Below, one piece after another: positions 45,403 to 54,126 of a stretch of DNA of 64,000 nucleotides (its first letter is position 1; the number at the start of each line of letters is the position of its first letter). The translations under genes were made by a program, and so were the position numbers. The notes beneath the pieces were generated by a model. It was not told the DNA's origin. It searched no databases and saw nothing but the letters and a program-made list of their open reading frames with translations. This DNA comes from Chitinophaga silvatica (GTDB taxonomy: Bacteria > Bacteroidota > Bacteroidia > Chitinophagales > Chitinophagaceae): positions 25,631 to 89,630 of the forward strand of contig NZ_QPMM01000016.1 in assembly GCF_003419895.1 (NCBI RefSeq). Direction: 5' to 3'.

Positions 45403-45912
45403 TTAATTGTTTGAAGCAAACTGCTTCACCAGTTTATTTACGTCTGAGATTTTTAGTGTAGTCTCCAGATTTACTATTACAAAATCATTCTGATCCTGCA
45501 CCAACATCACCACATTACCCAATTCATCATCATTATTGCTTTTATTTAGTACCTGCACCAGGTTTTCTTTATCTCTTACTTCCATCAACATATCAAAATG
45601 ATCGTTGCGGCGTAAAGTGTTTTTCAGGTCCGTAATATCCTGTGGATCTATCAAACTGCCTTTGGAATTGGAAATAGTATAGATCTTTACTTTTCTAACA
45701 TTATCCAGTGTATTCTTTACCGTAGTTGCATCGTCACTATCATCAAATGTCAGGCAAAAGCTAAGCAGTTTGAGTTTTAATCCTCCCATACTGAAAGTCT
45801 GAGTCTCAGCATTGTTTTTATACTTTTCTTTGAATGCCTTTATAGATTTGGTTTGGGCTTGTGTTGTTGCTACACCTAGTAAACAACCTAAAGCAATAAT
45901 GTATTTTTTCAT
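45403..45912 (-). CDS. DUF4252 secreted protein, copy 2
   Basis: A 169-residue protein with signal peptide (MKKYIIALGCLLGVATTQAQ). The mature part is DUF4252-like (TFSMGGLKLKLLSF, NLVQVLNKSNNDDELGNVVMLVQDQNDFVIVNLETTLKISDVNKLVKQ). It is a weak paralogue of the upstream protein; both end a four-gene operon led by an ECF sigma factor. ATG 45912 is preferred over the upstream start at 45933, which would spoil the signal peptide. Function unknown. Confidence 0.8.
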   Translation of the reverse strand: MKKYIIALGCLLGVATTQAQTKSIKAFKEKYKNNAETQTFSMGGLKLKLLSFCLTFDDSDDATTVKNTLDNVRKVKIYTISNSKGSLIDPQDITDLKNTLRRNDHFDMLMEVRDKENLVQVLNKSNNDDELGNVVMLVQDQNDFVIVNLETTLKISDVNKLVKQFASNN

Positions 45913-45916
45913 AAGG

Positions 45917-46441
45917 TTATTTTTTTCTGACATTTTTCAATTTGTCCATTCCCTGAATATTCACAGCTCCTGCAATCTGAGAAATTTCATTCAGATCAAT
46001 TTCCCCTACGAGGCTCATTACCATAAATTCATCTGTACCGTTTACCAGCATAATAAGCTCATTAATATTCCCTCTGCTGTTTTCCTTTACCATGAATTTC
46101 AGGTCGCTGGTTTTATCTCTGACCGTCATCAACTCCTCATAATCACTTCCCAGGAAAGCGCTTGCTTCTTTATATAAGCGCGGTCCGTCTTTCGTATTTT
46201 CTCTGGCAAGGATTCTAAGACCTTTCAGTTTTTTGATCACAGTCATCAGGTTTTTAGAATCCGGATCGCTGGCATCTAGTTTGGCAAACATTCCAAACAT
46301 CTTTGGTGTAATGGTTACCACTGTAAAATTGCGGTCGTTTTCATACTTCTGAAAAAATCGCTCTGCTACACTCGCCTGCTGTTGCGCATGGAGGTGGAAG
46401 CTGGCAAAGACCGCCATTAGTAAAAAAAGAAATCGTTTCAT
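45917..46441 (-). CDS. DUF4252 secreted protein, copy 1
   Basis: A 174-residue protein with signal peptide (MKRFLFLLMAVFASFHLHAQ). DUF4252 features: FTVVTITPKMFGMFAKL, LRILAREN, LMTVRDKTSDLKFMVKE and ELIMLVNGTDEFMVMSLVGEIDLNEISQIAG. The gene ends 4 nt before the second copy starts. Both are probably in the same regulon as the sigma factor gene upstream. They are presumably soluble periplasmic proteins; no lipobox is present. Confidence 0.85.
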   Translation of the reverse strand: MKRFLFLLMAVFASFHLHAQQQASVAERFFQKYENDRNFTVVTITPKMFGMFAKLDASDPDSKNLMTVIKKLKGLRILARENTKDGPRLYKEASAFLGSDYEELMTVRDKTSDLKFMVKENSRGNINELIMLVNGTDEFMVMSLVGEIDLNEISQIAGAVNIQGMDKLKNVRKK

Positions 46442-46479
46442 CTTTCGTTATATTTATCAGTGTTTTAGAATGACCTATG

Positions 46480-46968
46480 TTAATTTTTTCCTTCTATCAT
46501 TTCTGTTGCCTCATTGAAATAAGAGATCTTTTGCATTTGATTAGTTCCCTTATTCAGGTTTTTAGCCAGAAGTTTTAATGCCTTCTTAGTTTCTTCCAAA
46601 GCATTTTTAGGATTATCCAGATCTGACTGATATGCGAAATCACCAGTTGCCTGTCTTTCTCCCCTATGTTGGAAAGTATAACCAATACCGACGGCCATCA
46701 GGAGTATGGCGGCATACTTCATCCAATGTCTGAATGGCGAGAGCTTAACCACCTTAGCTGCCGGAGCTTTAGTTTCTTCTTCAGGCCAGGACAATTGTTT
46801 CTCTGATTCGATATGGAGATATTGAAAAAGAGGAGCAGCTTCCAGTAACTCAGGAGGAAGATTGGCATGCGAACTGCTGAAGAACTCACGTAGTGTGGCT
46901 TCTTCCTCCAGGGAGGTTTCTCCTTCCCAATACTTTTCCAGTAGTTCGCTGATTACTTTATATTCCAT
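46480..46968 (-). CDS. putative anti-sigma factor
   Basis: A 162-residue protein with an acidic cytosolic N-terminus (ISELLEKYWEGETSLEEEATLREFF), one membrane helix (YAAILLMAVGIGYTF, about 90-105) and a short periplasmic C-terminus. It overlaps the sigma factor gene by 11 nt. Size, topology and coupling are those of an anti-sigma factor, but no zinc-binding HXXXCXXC motif is visible, so the call rests on context. Confidence 0.6.
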   Translation of the reverse strand: MEYKVISELLEKYWEGETSLEEEATLREFFSSSHANLPPELLEAAPLFQYLHIESEKQLSWPEEETKAPAAKVVKLSPFRHWMKYAAILLMAVGIGYTFQHRGERQATGDFAYQSDLDNPKNALEETKKALKLLAKNLNKGTNQMQKISYFNEATEMIEGKN

Positions 46969-47473
46969 ATACCTGAAGATTTTGAAGTTTCTCCCGAACG
47001 GCTTTTCTCGCCCGGTGTAAATTCACTTTCACGTCGTTCATCTCTAAATCGAGTATTTCTGCTATTTCCTGATAAGAATGTCCGTCAATGTCTCTTAACT
47101 GCAAAATGGTTTTATATTTTTCGGGTAAAGCATTAATTGTTGCATGCACTTTACTCATAACATCATTTTGCTCACTAACGGTATAAGGATTGCTCTGATG
47201 ACTGGCAGCAACTTCTCCGGCATGGTCAAGATCGTCGTGGCGCCTGTACTTTCTTGACTTCAGCTTATCCAGGGCCAGGTTGCGGGTAATCCGCATACAC
47301 CAGGCCTCCGTATTTTGCAGTTCTGCCATCTTTTCCTGCATATCCCACACTTTCATCAACGCATCCTGAGTAATATCCTGGGCATCTTCCTCATTGCCAA
47401 GCAGGCGGTAAGCAAAGCGATAAAGCTTTTGCCTGACAGGTACTACTTGGGAAAGGAATCGTTCTAATGACAT
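46958..47473 (-). CDS. ECF-type RNA polymerase sigma factor
   Basis: A 171-residue sigma-70-family factor with only regions 2 and 4. Region 2: AYRLLGNEEDAQDITQDALMKVW (about 21-45), with MRITRNLALDKLKSR after it. Region 4: LPEKYKTILQLRDIDGHSYQEIAEILDLEMNDVKVNLHRARKAV. It is the first gene of the run sigma / putative anti-sigma / two DUF4252. Such factors normally recognise their own promoter; none was confirmed here. Confidence 0.9.
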   Translation of the reverse strand: MSLERFLSQVVPVRQKLYRFAYRLLGNEEDAQDITQDALMKVWDMQEKMAELQNTEAWCMRITRNLALDKLKSRKYRRHDDLDHAGEVAASHQSNPYTVSEQNDVMSKVHATINALPEKYKTILQLRDIDGHSYQEIAEILDLEMNDVKVNLHRARKAVREKLQNLQVYGI

Positions 47474-47550
47474 TTCAGAATAGTGCGTTTGATAAGAAGA
47501 CGACTATAAAATGGAGATGTTACAAAAAATAATAAAAAAAATTTTTTGAG

Positions 47551-48606
47551 CTACTCCAGCTTAATGCGAGGGTCTATCCAGGTATATAACAAATCAGCCA
47601 GGATATTGACTATTACGAAAATACCGGCGGTAAAAAGAATGGCGCCCATTACAACCGGGAAATCGAATTTATCGAGGGCATCTACGGTAATTTTACCTAT
47701 TCCCTTCCATCCGAAAATATATTCTACGAAGAAAGCACCTGCCAATAGTTCTGCAAACCAACCGGTTATAGCAGTAATAACAGGGTTTAAAGCATTTGGA
47801 AGCGCATGGTGCCAGATGACACGGGAGGGTGACAACCCTTTTGCGTAGGCCGTACGAATAAAATCCTGGTGCAATACATCCAGCATAGCGCTGCGGGTTA
47901 ACTGTACAATTATAGCAAGTGGACGAATACCAAGTGTTATTGCAGGAAGTATAAGATTACTGAGATTCAATACCTTTCCTTTGAAAGGATCTACATCGAA
48001 GAGGCTTCCGGTCATATGCAAACCTGTATAGTCGCTAAGTACGAAGCCAAAAAGGTAGGCCAGCACTATTCCGGCAAAAAATGAAGGAGCAGAAATACCA
48101 GCCACACTGGCTAAAACGGCGCCAGTATCCATCCAGGTATTCTGTTTCACGGCAGATATTACTCCTAACCCAATTCCCAGGATCGTTGCCAGCAGCATTG
48201 CTGCAGTAGCAAGGATCAGTGTTCCGGGCAAAGCTTCAAAGAGCATATCCCACACAGGCTTTTTACTCTGGTAGGATCTACGGAGATTAGGTGTTTTTAA
48301 TGCTATGGTTTTATCATTCCCGATGGAAAACAGACTAATAGCCTGTAAACCTTCCCGTTTCGCGGAACTATCTACAACCCCAATGGGCGACAGATCATTT
48401 ATATAATATAAGAACTGCACCCCGGCCGGCTGGTCGAGATGCAGTTCTTTTCTAACATTTTCAAGTGATGTGACATCTGCCCTCTGGCCTAAAGTAAGGC
48501 GGGCGGGATCTCCAGGCAATACATTGAACAATATAAAGACCAGTACCACTACTCCTAGAAGAACCAGTGCCCCGTAACCTATTTTTCTGAGCAGAAATTG
48601 AAACAT
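47551..48606 (-). CDS. peptide/nickel-type ABC transporter permease (DppB-like)
   Basis: A 351-residue permease with about six membrane helices. The N-terminal LPGDPARLTLGQRADV and the EAA loop with DFIRTAYAKGLSPSRVIWHHALPNALNP identify the DppB/OppB group. An enlarged extracytosolic region between helices 1 and 2 (about residues 35-120) is present. No DppC, binding protein or ATPase gene is adjacent; partners are elsewhere. It follows the DoxX gene with a 3-nt gap. Confidence 0.88.
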   Translation of the reverse strand: MFQFLLRKIGYGALVLLGVVVLVFILFNVLPGDPARLTLGQRADVTSLENVRKELHLDQPAGVQFLYYINDLSPIGVVDSSAKREGLQAISLFSIGNDKTIALKTPNLRRSYQSKKPVWDMLFEALPGTLILATAAMLLATILGIGLGVISAVKQNTWMDTGAVLASVAGISAPSFFAGIVLAYLFGFVLSDYTGLHMTGSLFDVDPFKGKVLNLSNLILPAITLGIRPLAIIVQLTRSAMLDVLHQDFIRTAYAKGLSPSRVIWHHALPNALNPVITAITGWFAELLAGAFFVEYIFGWKGIGKITVDALDKFDFPVVMGAILFTAGIFVIVNILADLLYTWIDPRIKLE

Positions 48607-48609
48607 TAC

Positions 48610-49692
48610 TTATGGAATATCATGATAGGACCATTTGCCTTTAATAACACCATGGTCCAGTAAAATTAAAGTAGGATTGCTTCTACCTGCCGTTTTAATA
48701 GCCACACCATCCATCTGTACAAATGGGAATTCGAGGCCATGCTGCTGTTTAAAAGCGTTGATTTCTTCTTTGGTAGAGGCACTTACCCCGTAGATGAAAA
48801 CCTTCTCACCTTTCCATTGCTGTTGTATAGCTTTTATCTTATCGTCCCATCCCGAACCGGCTTTCGATACGTTTTGAACGAGGAACAGGTAAACTGGCTC
48901 TGTAGCAGAAAGAATGGCCTGGGTTTGATTCACACCATCAGCATCTGTAAGGATAAAGTCTTTGATTGCAGGTTCAGCATTTCCTTTCTGTATGAGTTTA
49001 TCTTTACGGTCTACAAATTTCCAGGTACTATCTTCCCAAGGGTAATTGCTTTCAGAGAATTCTTTCTTCTGTCCATCCTTTTCATAAACGAATACCATTT
49101 CATATACATCAGGTTTTGCACCAGGAGGCAGTTTCATCTTTTCCGGAATACTATTTCCTACTTTATATGGCAGGCAATCGATAAATGGTAAATGTTTAAG
49201 TACATACCATTGAATGCCAAAAGACAAAATAGTTGCCAGGAGCACTACTATTCCGGTACCTTTAAATAAAGGATTGATAGATTTTCTATAGAAGAATATT
49301 ACAAGGATCATTACCAGCAACGCCACATCTTTCCAGAAGGTTTCAACGGCAGTTAGCTTAATACAATCTCCAAAACATCCACATTCGCGGATAGTTCCAC
49401 TGAATAATGCGAATGCAGTCAGGAAAGTAAAGAAGATGATCAACAATAGTAAGAGAAAAGAAAAGATGCGCATTCTGTATCCTATCAATACAGCTACCCC
49501 GGCAACAATTTCAAATACATTCATACATACAGAGAATGCAAGAGAATATGGAGAGAGAAAAGTAAGGTGCAGCACCTCAAAGAACTCTTCCATCTTGTAG
49601 CTTAAGCCAAGCGGATCATTTGCCTTGATAAGGCCGGAGAAAATAAATAAAACTCCAACGATTATACGAAGCAGGTTAAGGATAATTCTCAT
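48610..49692 (-). CDS. DoxX-type membrane protein with thioredoxin-like C-terminus (BT_3928 family)
   Basis: A 360-residue protein. Residues 1-150 form four membrane helices of the DoxX/MauE type (GVLFIFSGLIKANDPLGL at the start; CGCFGDC, a Cys pair between helices). The C-terminal ~200 residues form a periplasmic thioredoxin-like domain that lacks an obvious CXXC. The family occurs in Bacteroidota near folP-cdaA and DUF1599 genes, as here. A redox role is inferred from DoxX/MauE relatives only. Confidence 0.8.
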   Translation of the reverse strand: MRIILNLLRIIVGVLFIFSGLIKANDPLGLSYKMEEFFEVLHLTFLSPYSLAFSVCMNVFEIVAGVAVLIGYRMRIFSFLLLLLIIFFTFLTAFALFSGTIRECGCFGDCIKLTAVETFWKDVALLVMILVIFFYRKSINPLFKGTGIVVLLATILSFGIQWYVLKHLPFIDCLPYKVGNSIPEKMKLPPGAKPDVYEMVFVYEKDGQKKEFSESNYPWEDSTWKFVDRKDKLIQKGNAEPAIKDFILTDADGVNQTQAILSATEPVYLFLVQNVSKAGSGWDDKIKAIQQQWKGEKVFIYGVSASTKEEINAFKQQHGLEFPFVQMDGVAIKTAGRSNPTLILLDHGVIKGKWSYHDIP

Positions 49693-49752
49693 AAAATAGT
49701 TTAATGGTTAAATGTAAACATGAAGATACTTACAAAGCGCCTTTACAACTCA

Positions 49753-50280
49753 TTAGATTTTGATGAGCGCGAAGATGGCGTAGTTGATAATATCAACATA
49801 ATTAGCATCAATTCCTTCTGAGATCAACGTTTTGCCTTCATTACGAAGGATTTGTTTTATTCTCAGCAACTTGGTAAGAATCAGATCAGTAAAGGATTCC
49901 TGGCTCATGTCTCTCCACGCTTCTCCATAGTCATGGTTCTTCGCTTCCATTACCGATTGAACAAATGCTATTTTCTCATTATATAGCTTTTCAACGGTAT
50001 CAACAGGTAAATCGGCATATGGATTCCCTGTTTGTTCGAGTTGAATGAGTCCTATAATACCGTAGTTTACAATACCTTTGAATTCTCCTTCGATATTGTC
50101 GGCTACTTTCTGGGTACCCAGTTCCTGAATATTTCTTATTCTCTGAGCTTTGATAAAGATCTGATCTACCACTGAAATGGGGCGTAATACGCGCCAGGAA
50201 GTACCATAATCTTTAGTTTTTTTGAGAAAAATCTCTTTACATGAATCAACTGCGGCTTGGTATTGTTCTAATGTATTCAT
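49753..50280 (-). CDS. DUF1599 protein
   Basis: A 175-residue cytosolic protein with two related halves (YQAAVDSCKEIFLKKTKDYGTSWR; FVQSVMEAKNHDYGEAWRDM), each with the Lys-Asp-Tyr-Gly motif of DUF1599. The family resembles all-alpha nucleotide pyrophosphohydrolases, suggesting nucleotide binding, but activity is not established. ATG 50280 is preferred over 50313. It is divergent from folP across a ~155-bp gap. Confidence 0.82.
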   Translation of the reverse strand: MNTLEQYQAAVDSCKEIFLKKTKDYGTSWRVLRPISVVDQIFIKAQRIRNIQELGTQKVADNIEGEFKGIVNYGIIGLIQLEQTGNPYADLPVDTVEKLYNEKIAFVQSVMEAKNHDYGEAWRDMSQESFTDLILTKLLRIKQILRNEGKTLISEGIDANYVDIINYAIFALIKI

Positions 50281-50434
50281 AGTTTTTTTGAAGAATGAAG
50301 GCTTATAAATCAATCATTCCTAATTCTTTATTCTTAGATTTGCTGGCAAAATAAAGAATTTCGGTTAAACGCCCGGAACTATATGAAAAATCAGCAGCAA
50401 AAGGCTGCATTCCCTGACGCTTCAAAATATTTGC

Positions 50435-51298
50435 ATGACATCAAACCATATCCCCTCTTCACCATTAACAATCAATTGTAAAGGGCAATTGTTATCCCTG
50501 GCCACACCTGTAGTCATGGGAATCATAAACATTACTGATGACTCATTTTACGAAAGTGCCGGAACGCATGAAATACATAAAGTAATAGAAAAAGCGGTAC
50601 AACATCTGGCTGCCGGAGCAGGAATTTTGGATTTAGGGGCTCAAAGTACCAGGCCAGGAGCAGAAATGATTGGGCCAGAAGAAGAATTACGGAGATTATT
50701 GCCAGCGATACACGGAATCTTAAATCGTTTTCCCAAAGCAATCATCTCAGTTGATACCTGGTATGCAGAAGTTGCAAAAAAAACTGTGATGGCGGGAGCG
50801 GCTGTTATCAATGATGTAAGTGCAGGTGATATGGATCCGGAGATGATAGGAATTGTTGGAAAGCTCCAGGTTCCTTATATTGCTATGCATATGCAGGGGA
50901 AACCTGCTACAATGCAGGAAAAGCCTCAGTATAATAATGTAGTCACGGAAGTGCTTGATTATTTAAAACAAAAGCTGGCGGTTTGCAGGGCAGCAGGAAT
51001 TAAGGACTTCATCGCAGATCCGGGTTTTGGATTTGGAAAGACATTAGCCCATAACTATACCTTAATGAACCATCTACATCTCTTCAATGAAGTATTAGGC
51101 GTACCGGTGTTAACAGGGATTTCGAGGAAATCAATGATTTATAAGTTATTGGAAACAGGCCCGAATGATTCTCTGAATGGAACAACCGTATTAAACACTA
51201 TTGCCTTGCAAAAAGGTACTCAAATTTTAAGGGTACATGATGTAAAAGAAGCCGTAGAAGCAGTAAAAATAACAGAGATTATGAATGGATCTAATTAA
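50435..51298 (+). CDS. folP: dihydropteroate synthase
   Basis: A 287-residue TIM-barrel enzyme of folate synthesis. It joins 6-hydroxymethyl-dihydropterin pyrophosphate with p-aminobenzoate and is the target of sulfonamides. Motifs: VMGIINITDDSFYE, GAGILDLGAQSTRPGAEM, VSVDTWYA (with Asp), VINDVSAGDMD, MHMQGKPATMQ and DPGFGFGKT, LTGISRKSM. Its end overlaps the cdaA start by 14 nt, a folP-cdaA arrangement known across Bacteroidota. Confidence 0.95.
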   Translation: MTSNHIPSSPLTINCKGQLLSLATPVVMGIINITDDSFYESAGTHEIHKVIEKAVQHLAAGAGILDLGAQSTRPGAEMIGPEEELRRLLPAIHGILNRFPKAIISVDTWYAEVAKKTVMAGAAVINDVSAGDMDPEMIGIVGKLQVPYIAMHMQGKPATMQEKPQYNNVVTEVLDYLKQKLAVCRAAGIKDFIADPGFGFGKTLAHNYTLMNHLHLFNEVLGVPVLTGISRKSMIYKLLETGPNDSLNGTTVLNTIALQKGTQILRVHDVKEAVEAVKITEIMNGSN

Positions 51299-52130
51299 AA
51301 CAGCTATTTTAAACAGTATGAAGGAAGTTATAAATTTTTATGGAGTGGAATTCCGGTGGCTGGATGTAATTGATTTGCTAATTGTGGTTTTGTTGATTAT
51401 CCAGTTATACAGGTTATTAAAAGGTAGTTTAGCCTTCAATATTTTCGTGGGGTTGTTGATGGTCTACGCAGCTTACTTTCTGGTAAGATTTTTACAGATG
51501 CCTATCTTGACCAACATCCTGCAAAACTTTATCAATGTAGGAATCATTGCCATTATAATCATTTTTCAACCAGAGATTCGTAAGTTTTTGCTGGTTCTTG
51601 GTAAAAAGACACCCCTGAGTAAGGATAGCTTTTTCACCAAGTTGTTCTTACCTGATAAATTTAAAAGTTACAAAGAGGAAGAGAATATTATTAATGAGAT
51701 TATTGTAGCTATTAGCCGGATGCAGAGTACTTATACGGGAGCGCTGATAATATTGGCCACCACCTATAGGGTAAAGTTCGACTCCGCGGCCAGTATTCCA
51801 ATAGATGGTAACGTGAGTGCCAAGTTATTGGAAAGTATTTTTGAAAAGCATAGTCCACTTCATGATGGTGCAGTAATTATCGTAGGTAATAAGATTCTGG
51901 CGGCCAAGGTGATTCTGCCGGTATCAGAGAACCCGAATTTACCTACGAGGGTTGGGTTGCGTCACCGGTCGGCAGTAGGGATTACCGAGCATAGTGATAA
52001 TCTGGCTATCATTGTTTCAGAGGAAAGAGGAACAGTCTCTTATGCGATGGATGGAGTACTGACGCAGGATGTATCACTGGAAGACCTGAAGGTGAAATTA
52101 TATGAGATTTTGATAGATGGATATTCCTGA
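51285..52130 (+). CDS. cdaA: diadenylate cyclase CdaA
   Basis: A 281-residue membrane enzyme making c-di-AMP from two ATP. Three N-terminal membrane helices (about 27-100) precede the DAC domain, with DGA at residues 194-196 (LHDGAVII) and RHR at 226-228 (GLRHRSAVGITE). The start overlaps folP by 14 nt; an internal Met12 is an alternative. 28 nt past the stop begins an Rhs toxin remnant, so this gene marks the boundary between core and accessory DNA. Confidence 0.94.
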   Translation: MDLIKTAILNSMKEVINFYGVEFRWLDVIDLLIVVLLIIQLYRLLKGSLAFNIFVGLLMVYAAYFLVRFLQMPILTNILQNFINVGIIAIIIIFQPEIRKFLLVLGKKTPLSKDSFFTKLFLPDKFKSYKEEENIINEIIVAISRMQSTYTGALIILATTYRVKFDSAASIPIDGNVSAKLLESIFEKHSPLHDGAVIIVGNKILAAKVILPVSENPNLPTRVGLRHRSAVGITEHSDNLAIIVSEERGTVSYAMDGVLTQDVSLEDLKVKLYEILIDGYS

Positions 52131-52158
52131 TAATATGGGGAGCTGGTATAAATGGGGT

Positions 52159-52236
52159 AATGAAAATTTCCGGTCCATACCAAAAGCACCCAATAATGGC
52201 AATAATTACCGGACCATTAAAGCACCCCAAAAATAA
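52159..52236 (+). pseudogene. orphan 3' tail of an Rhs toxin
   Basis: A short frame NENFRSIPKAPNNG...YRTIKAPQK-stop matches the last 25 residues of the Rhs protein ending at 63118 (two Ser to Asn changes). No start or upstream toxin part exists; cdaA ends 28 nt before. This is the remaining tip of a displaced toxin gene, still fused by TAATG to its immunity gene. Confidence 0.9.
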
Positions 52237-52757
52237 TGATGGAGATATTTTCCTTACAGTATCCACTAAAAAAAGAAGGATTTGAGATTGAGCCATTTAC
52301 ACTGGAACGTGGGGCAATATATAAAGTAATTGGCCCCTTCCAGCTGCAACAATATCTGCTTGGAAGGGCATATAAAAAACATTTTTCCCTGCATGGAAAA
52401 GCCAAAGTTATATACTCCCATCGTGCAGAAGGTTTTCGTTGGAAAAATGTCAGGTTCCTGCTCGAAAAGAGAAGGGGCGCTTCCGTTGCTGATTTCTTCA
52501 TGCAATCATTAAATTTACCAGATGATACAACAATAGATAACCTAAGTGGAACTTCCAGCATCAATTTATTCAACTTCGAATTAAATTATGACAGGTTCGA
52601 TCTTTTCTATTTTATTGAACTGGGATACGACCCCGTTGGTACTGATCTCTTATATCAGTACATGCGGCTCCGCATTAACCAGGATAAGTGCTTTATCGTT
52701 CAGGATGTGTGGGCAACAGGCAAAGAACTGGATAAAATAACACTTACCAAGTTGTAG
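52236..52757 (+). CDS. putative immunity protein, orphan copy
   Basis: A 173-residue soluble protein with no signal peptide and no recognised family. It is identical in protein sequence to the product of 63118-63639; one silent base differs near the 3' end. The start ATG overlaps the toxin-tail stop (TAATG). Features: N-terminal MMEIFSLQYPLKKEGFEIEPFTL, basic middle (FRWKNVRFLLEKRRG), acidic/aromatic C-terminal half (LNYDRFDLFYFIELGYDPVG). Position and duplication support an immunity role against the Rhs toxin; no promoter is seen except read-through from cdaA. Confidence 0.75.
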   Translation: MMEIFSLQYPLKKEGFEIEPFTLERGAIYKVIGPFQLQQYLLGRAYKKHFSLHGKAKVIYSHRAEGFRWKNVRFLLEKRRGASVADFFMQSLNLPDDTTIDNLSGTSSINLFNFELNYDRFDLFYFIELGYDPVGTDLLYQYMRLRINQDKCFIVQDVWATGKELDKITLTKL

Positions 52758-52854
52758 CAGTTGTACAGAACGTTCCTGCTTCTTAAGTATCGAAATCTCA
52801 AAAGGGGCTGACCAAAAAGTAAACTGGTAAGTCCTGGAACTAAAAAGGGCGGAC

Positions 52855-53377
52855 TTGAAAAAAGTCAGCCCTCAGCATCTTGTTCGTATAATCAATACAG
52901 CAATAGACAAGATGGATTTACCGGAAGAAGGCAAAATTGATACCCCGATAACAACTACCCGGATAGCTCAACAAACAGATACCCTTACAAATATTATAGA
53001 GAAAGGGAGTACCGGCCGAATTAGGCGTAAAGCCATTACACTAAAGAAAAAGAATGCGAAAACTGCCAGGGCTGCCCGTTTGCTAAAAAATGTAAAAAAT
53101 CTCAAACAGAAAACATAACTATTAGAATAAACGAAGTACTTGAACACTATAAAGAGCTGGCACGAAGGAATCTTGCACCAAAAACAGGCGATACATTAAA
53201 ACGACAACGGGGGTAGAAATTGAATCTTGATTTGGGTATATTAAGATGAATAATAGCTTCAGACGTTTTAATCTAAGAGGTATATTAAAGGTCCAGACAG
53301 CATTTGGGCTTGTTGCTATGGCACATAACTTAAGGAAAATCTGTATCAAACTCCATAACCAGGCAATGGTTGCATAA
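52855..53377 (+). pseudogene. IS1182-family transposase, frameshifted and internally deleted
   Basis: Three parts can be read: QHLVRIINTAIDKMDLP (N-terminal), ECENCQGCPFAKKCKKSQ...LEHYKELARRNL (the Cys motif, in another frame) and MNNSFRRFNLRGILKVQTAFGLVAMAHNLRK (C-terminal). Large middle parts (the DDE core) are missing and stops interrupt the frames, for example TGA in IES-stop-FGYIK. It cannot be active. The overlapping 86-codon frame at 52855 is not a gene. Confidence 0.88.
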
Positions 53378-53424
53378 AACCCAGCATTTTGACTAAAATG
53401 AACTCATTTTAACGATAATAAAAA

Positions 53425-53474
53425 TCAAAATGCACATAAAAATATCTAATTAGATGTTTTTATGTGCATTTTGA
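53425..53474 (+). terminator. hairpin inside IS1182 remnant
   Basis: A 23-bp stem, left arm 53425-53447 (TCAAAATGCACATAAAAAT...), right arm 53452-53474, one G-U pair, loop AATT. It lies after the transposase fragment and may be its original terminator. Confidence 0.65.
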
Positions 53475-53516
53475 CAAAAAATAAGCTGACCAAATTTTTA
53501 CTTTTTGGTCAGCCCC

Positions 53517-53839
53517 GCTAGTAAGTTTCTTGCTTTAGAATTGTTATTATCATCTGAACCGTCCACGAGATTTATTCCCAGTCGCCTAATAGTTTTTTTT
53601 GCCGGCAAACGATCTAGGAAATTGAGGTCATGCACATTGGCTTTGGTAATAGCTGCTTGCTGGATGGCGGCATTTTCATATATGATGAGATGGAGTTTAT
53701 AAATAACCCAGCGTCTGTTCACAGCGCTATACCCTTTTGCAGGTGCGGTTTCAAAATTATGCCAATTATTTACTTCTTTTGCAAAGAGCTCTTTGCAAAT
53801 ACTATAGAATTTTCTGAAATTCGCTCTAATGTTGTGCAT
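53517..53839 (-). pseudogene. IS982-like transposase fragment
   Basis: A ~108-residue open frame (plus four codons of the IS1182 end) with NNWHNFETAPAKGYSAVNRRWVIYKLHLI and TKANVHDLNFLDRL, the pattern of the central DDE region of IS982-family transposases in Bacteroidota (ETAPxKGYxAxxxxYxxYKLH ... KAxVHD). N-terminal and C-terminal parts are missing; the right-hand IS1182 repeat cuts it off. Identification is from pattern recognition only. Confidence 0.65.
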
Positions 53840-54126
53840 CGTTCGTTTAGGTATTTGTTGTTATTTACCAAGATGATTGCACAACATTTTTTATTTCATC
53901 AATAACACACGATTTAATAGTATAACGTGTTAGTCCTTAATAAGCACTATTCTATTCGAGACTCAAATAATAATAAACTCATTTTGATATTAAAGGAGGA
54001 TAGAGTATTATTGCGCCAAAAAACGGTAAACCCATATTAACACATTAACCTGTCCAGCATTATTCTTTTAAATATCCTATATCCTGGTTGCTAAACTGAA
54101 AAATGGCGGATTCACTCTTTACCTAA
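53840..54126. other. spacer before the DUF5977 gene
   Basis: About 290 bp of AT-rich DNA with no credible gene. It may include the end of the IS982-like element and must hold the promoter of the Rhs locus; no clear -33/-7 was recognised. Confidence 0.4.

Larger units (their letters stand above)
52158..53122. repeat. direct repeat, left copy
   Basis: 965 bp nearly identical to 63040-64000, about 10,880 bp away. It contains the last 25 codons of an Rhs toxin, a complete immunity gene and the left part of a decayed IS1182 element. Differences are a handful of substitutions, one A less in the right copy and a 3-nt gap near 52824. The right copy is cut by the window end. Confidence 0.95.
52804..53516. 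mobile_element. decayed IS1182-family element with intact terminal repeats
   Basis: 713 bp bounded by GGGGCTGACCAAAAAGTAAA (52804-52823) and its exact complement (53497-53516), 20-bp terminal inverted repeats. Inside are fragments of an IS1182-family transposase in several frames, then a 23-bp hairpin. No target-site duplication is seen at the ends. It lies between the orphan immunity gene and an IS982-like remnant. Confidence 0.88.
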
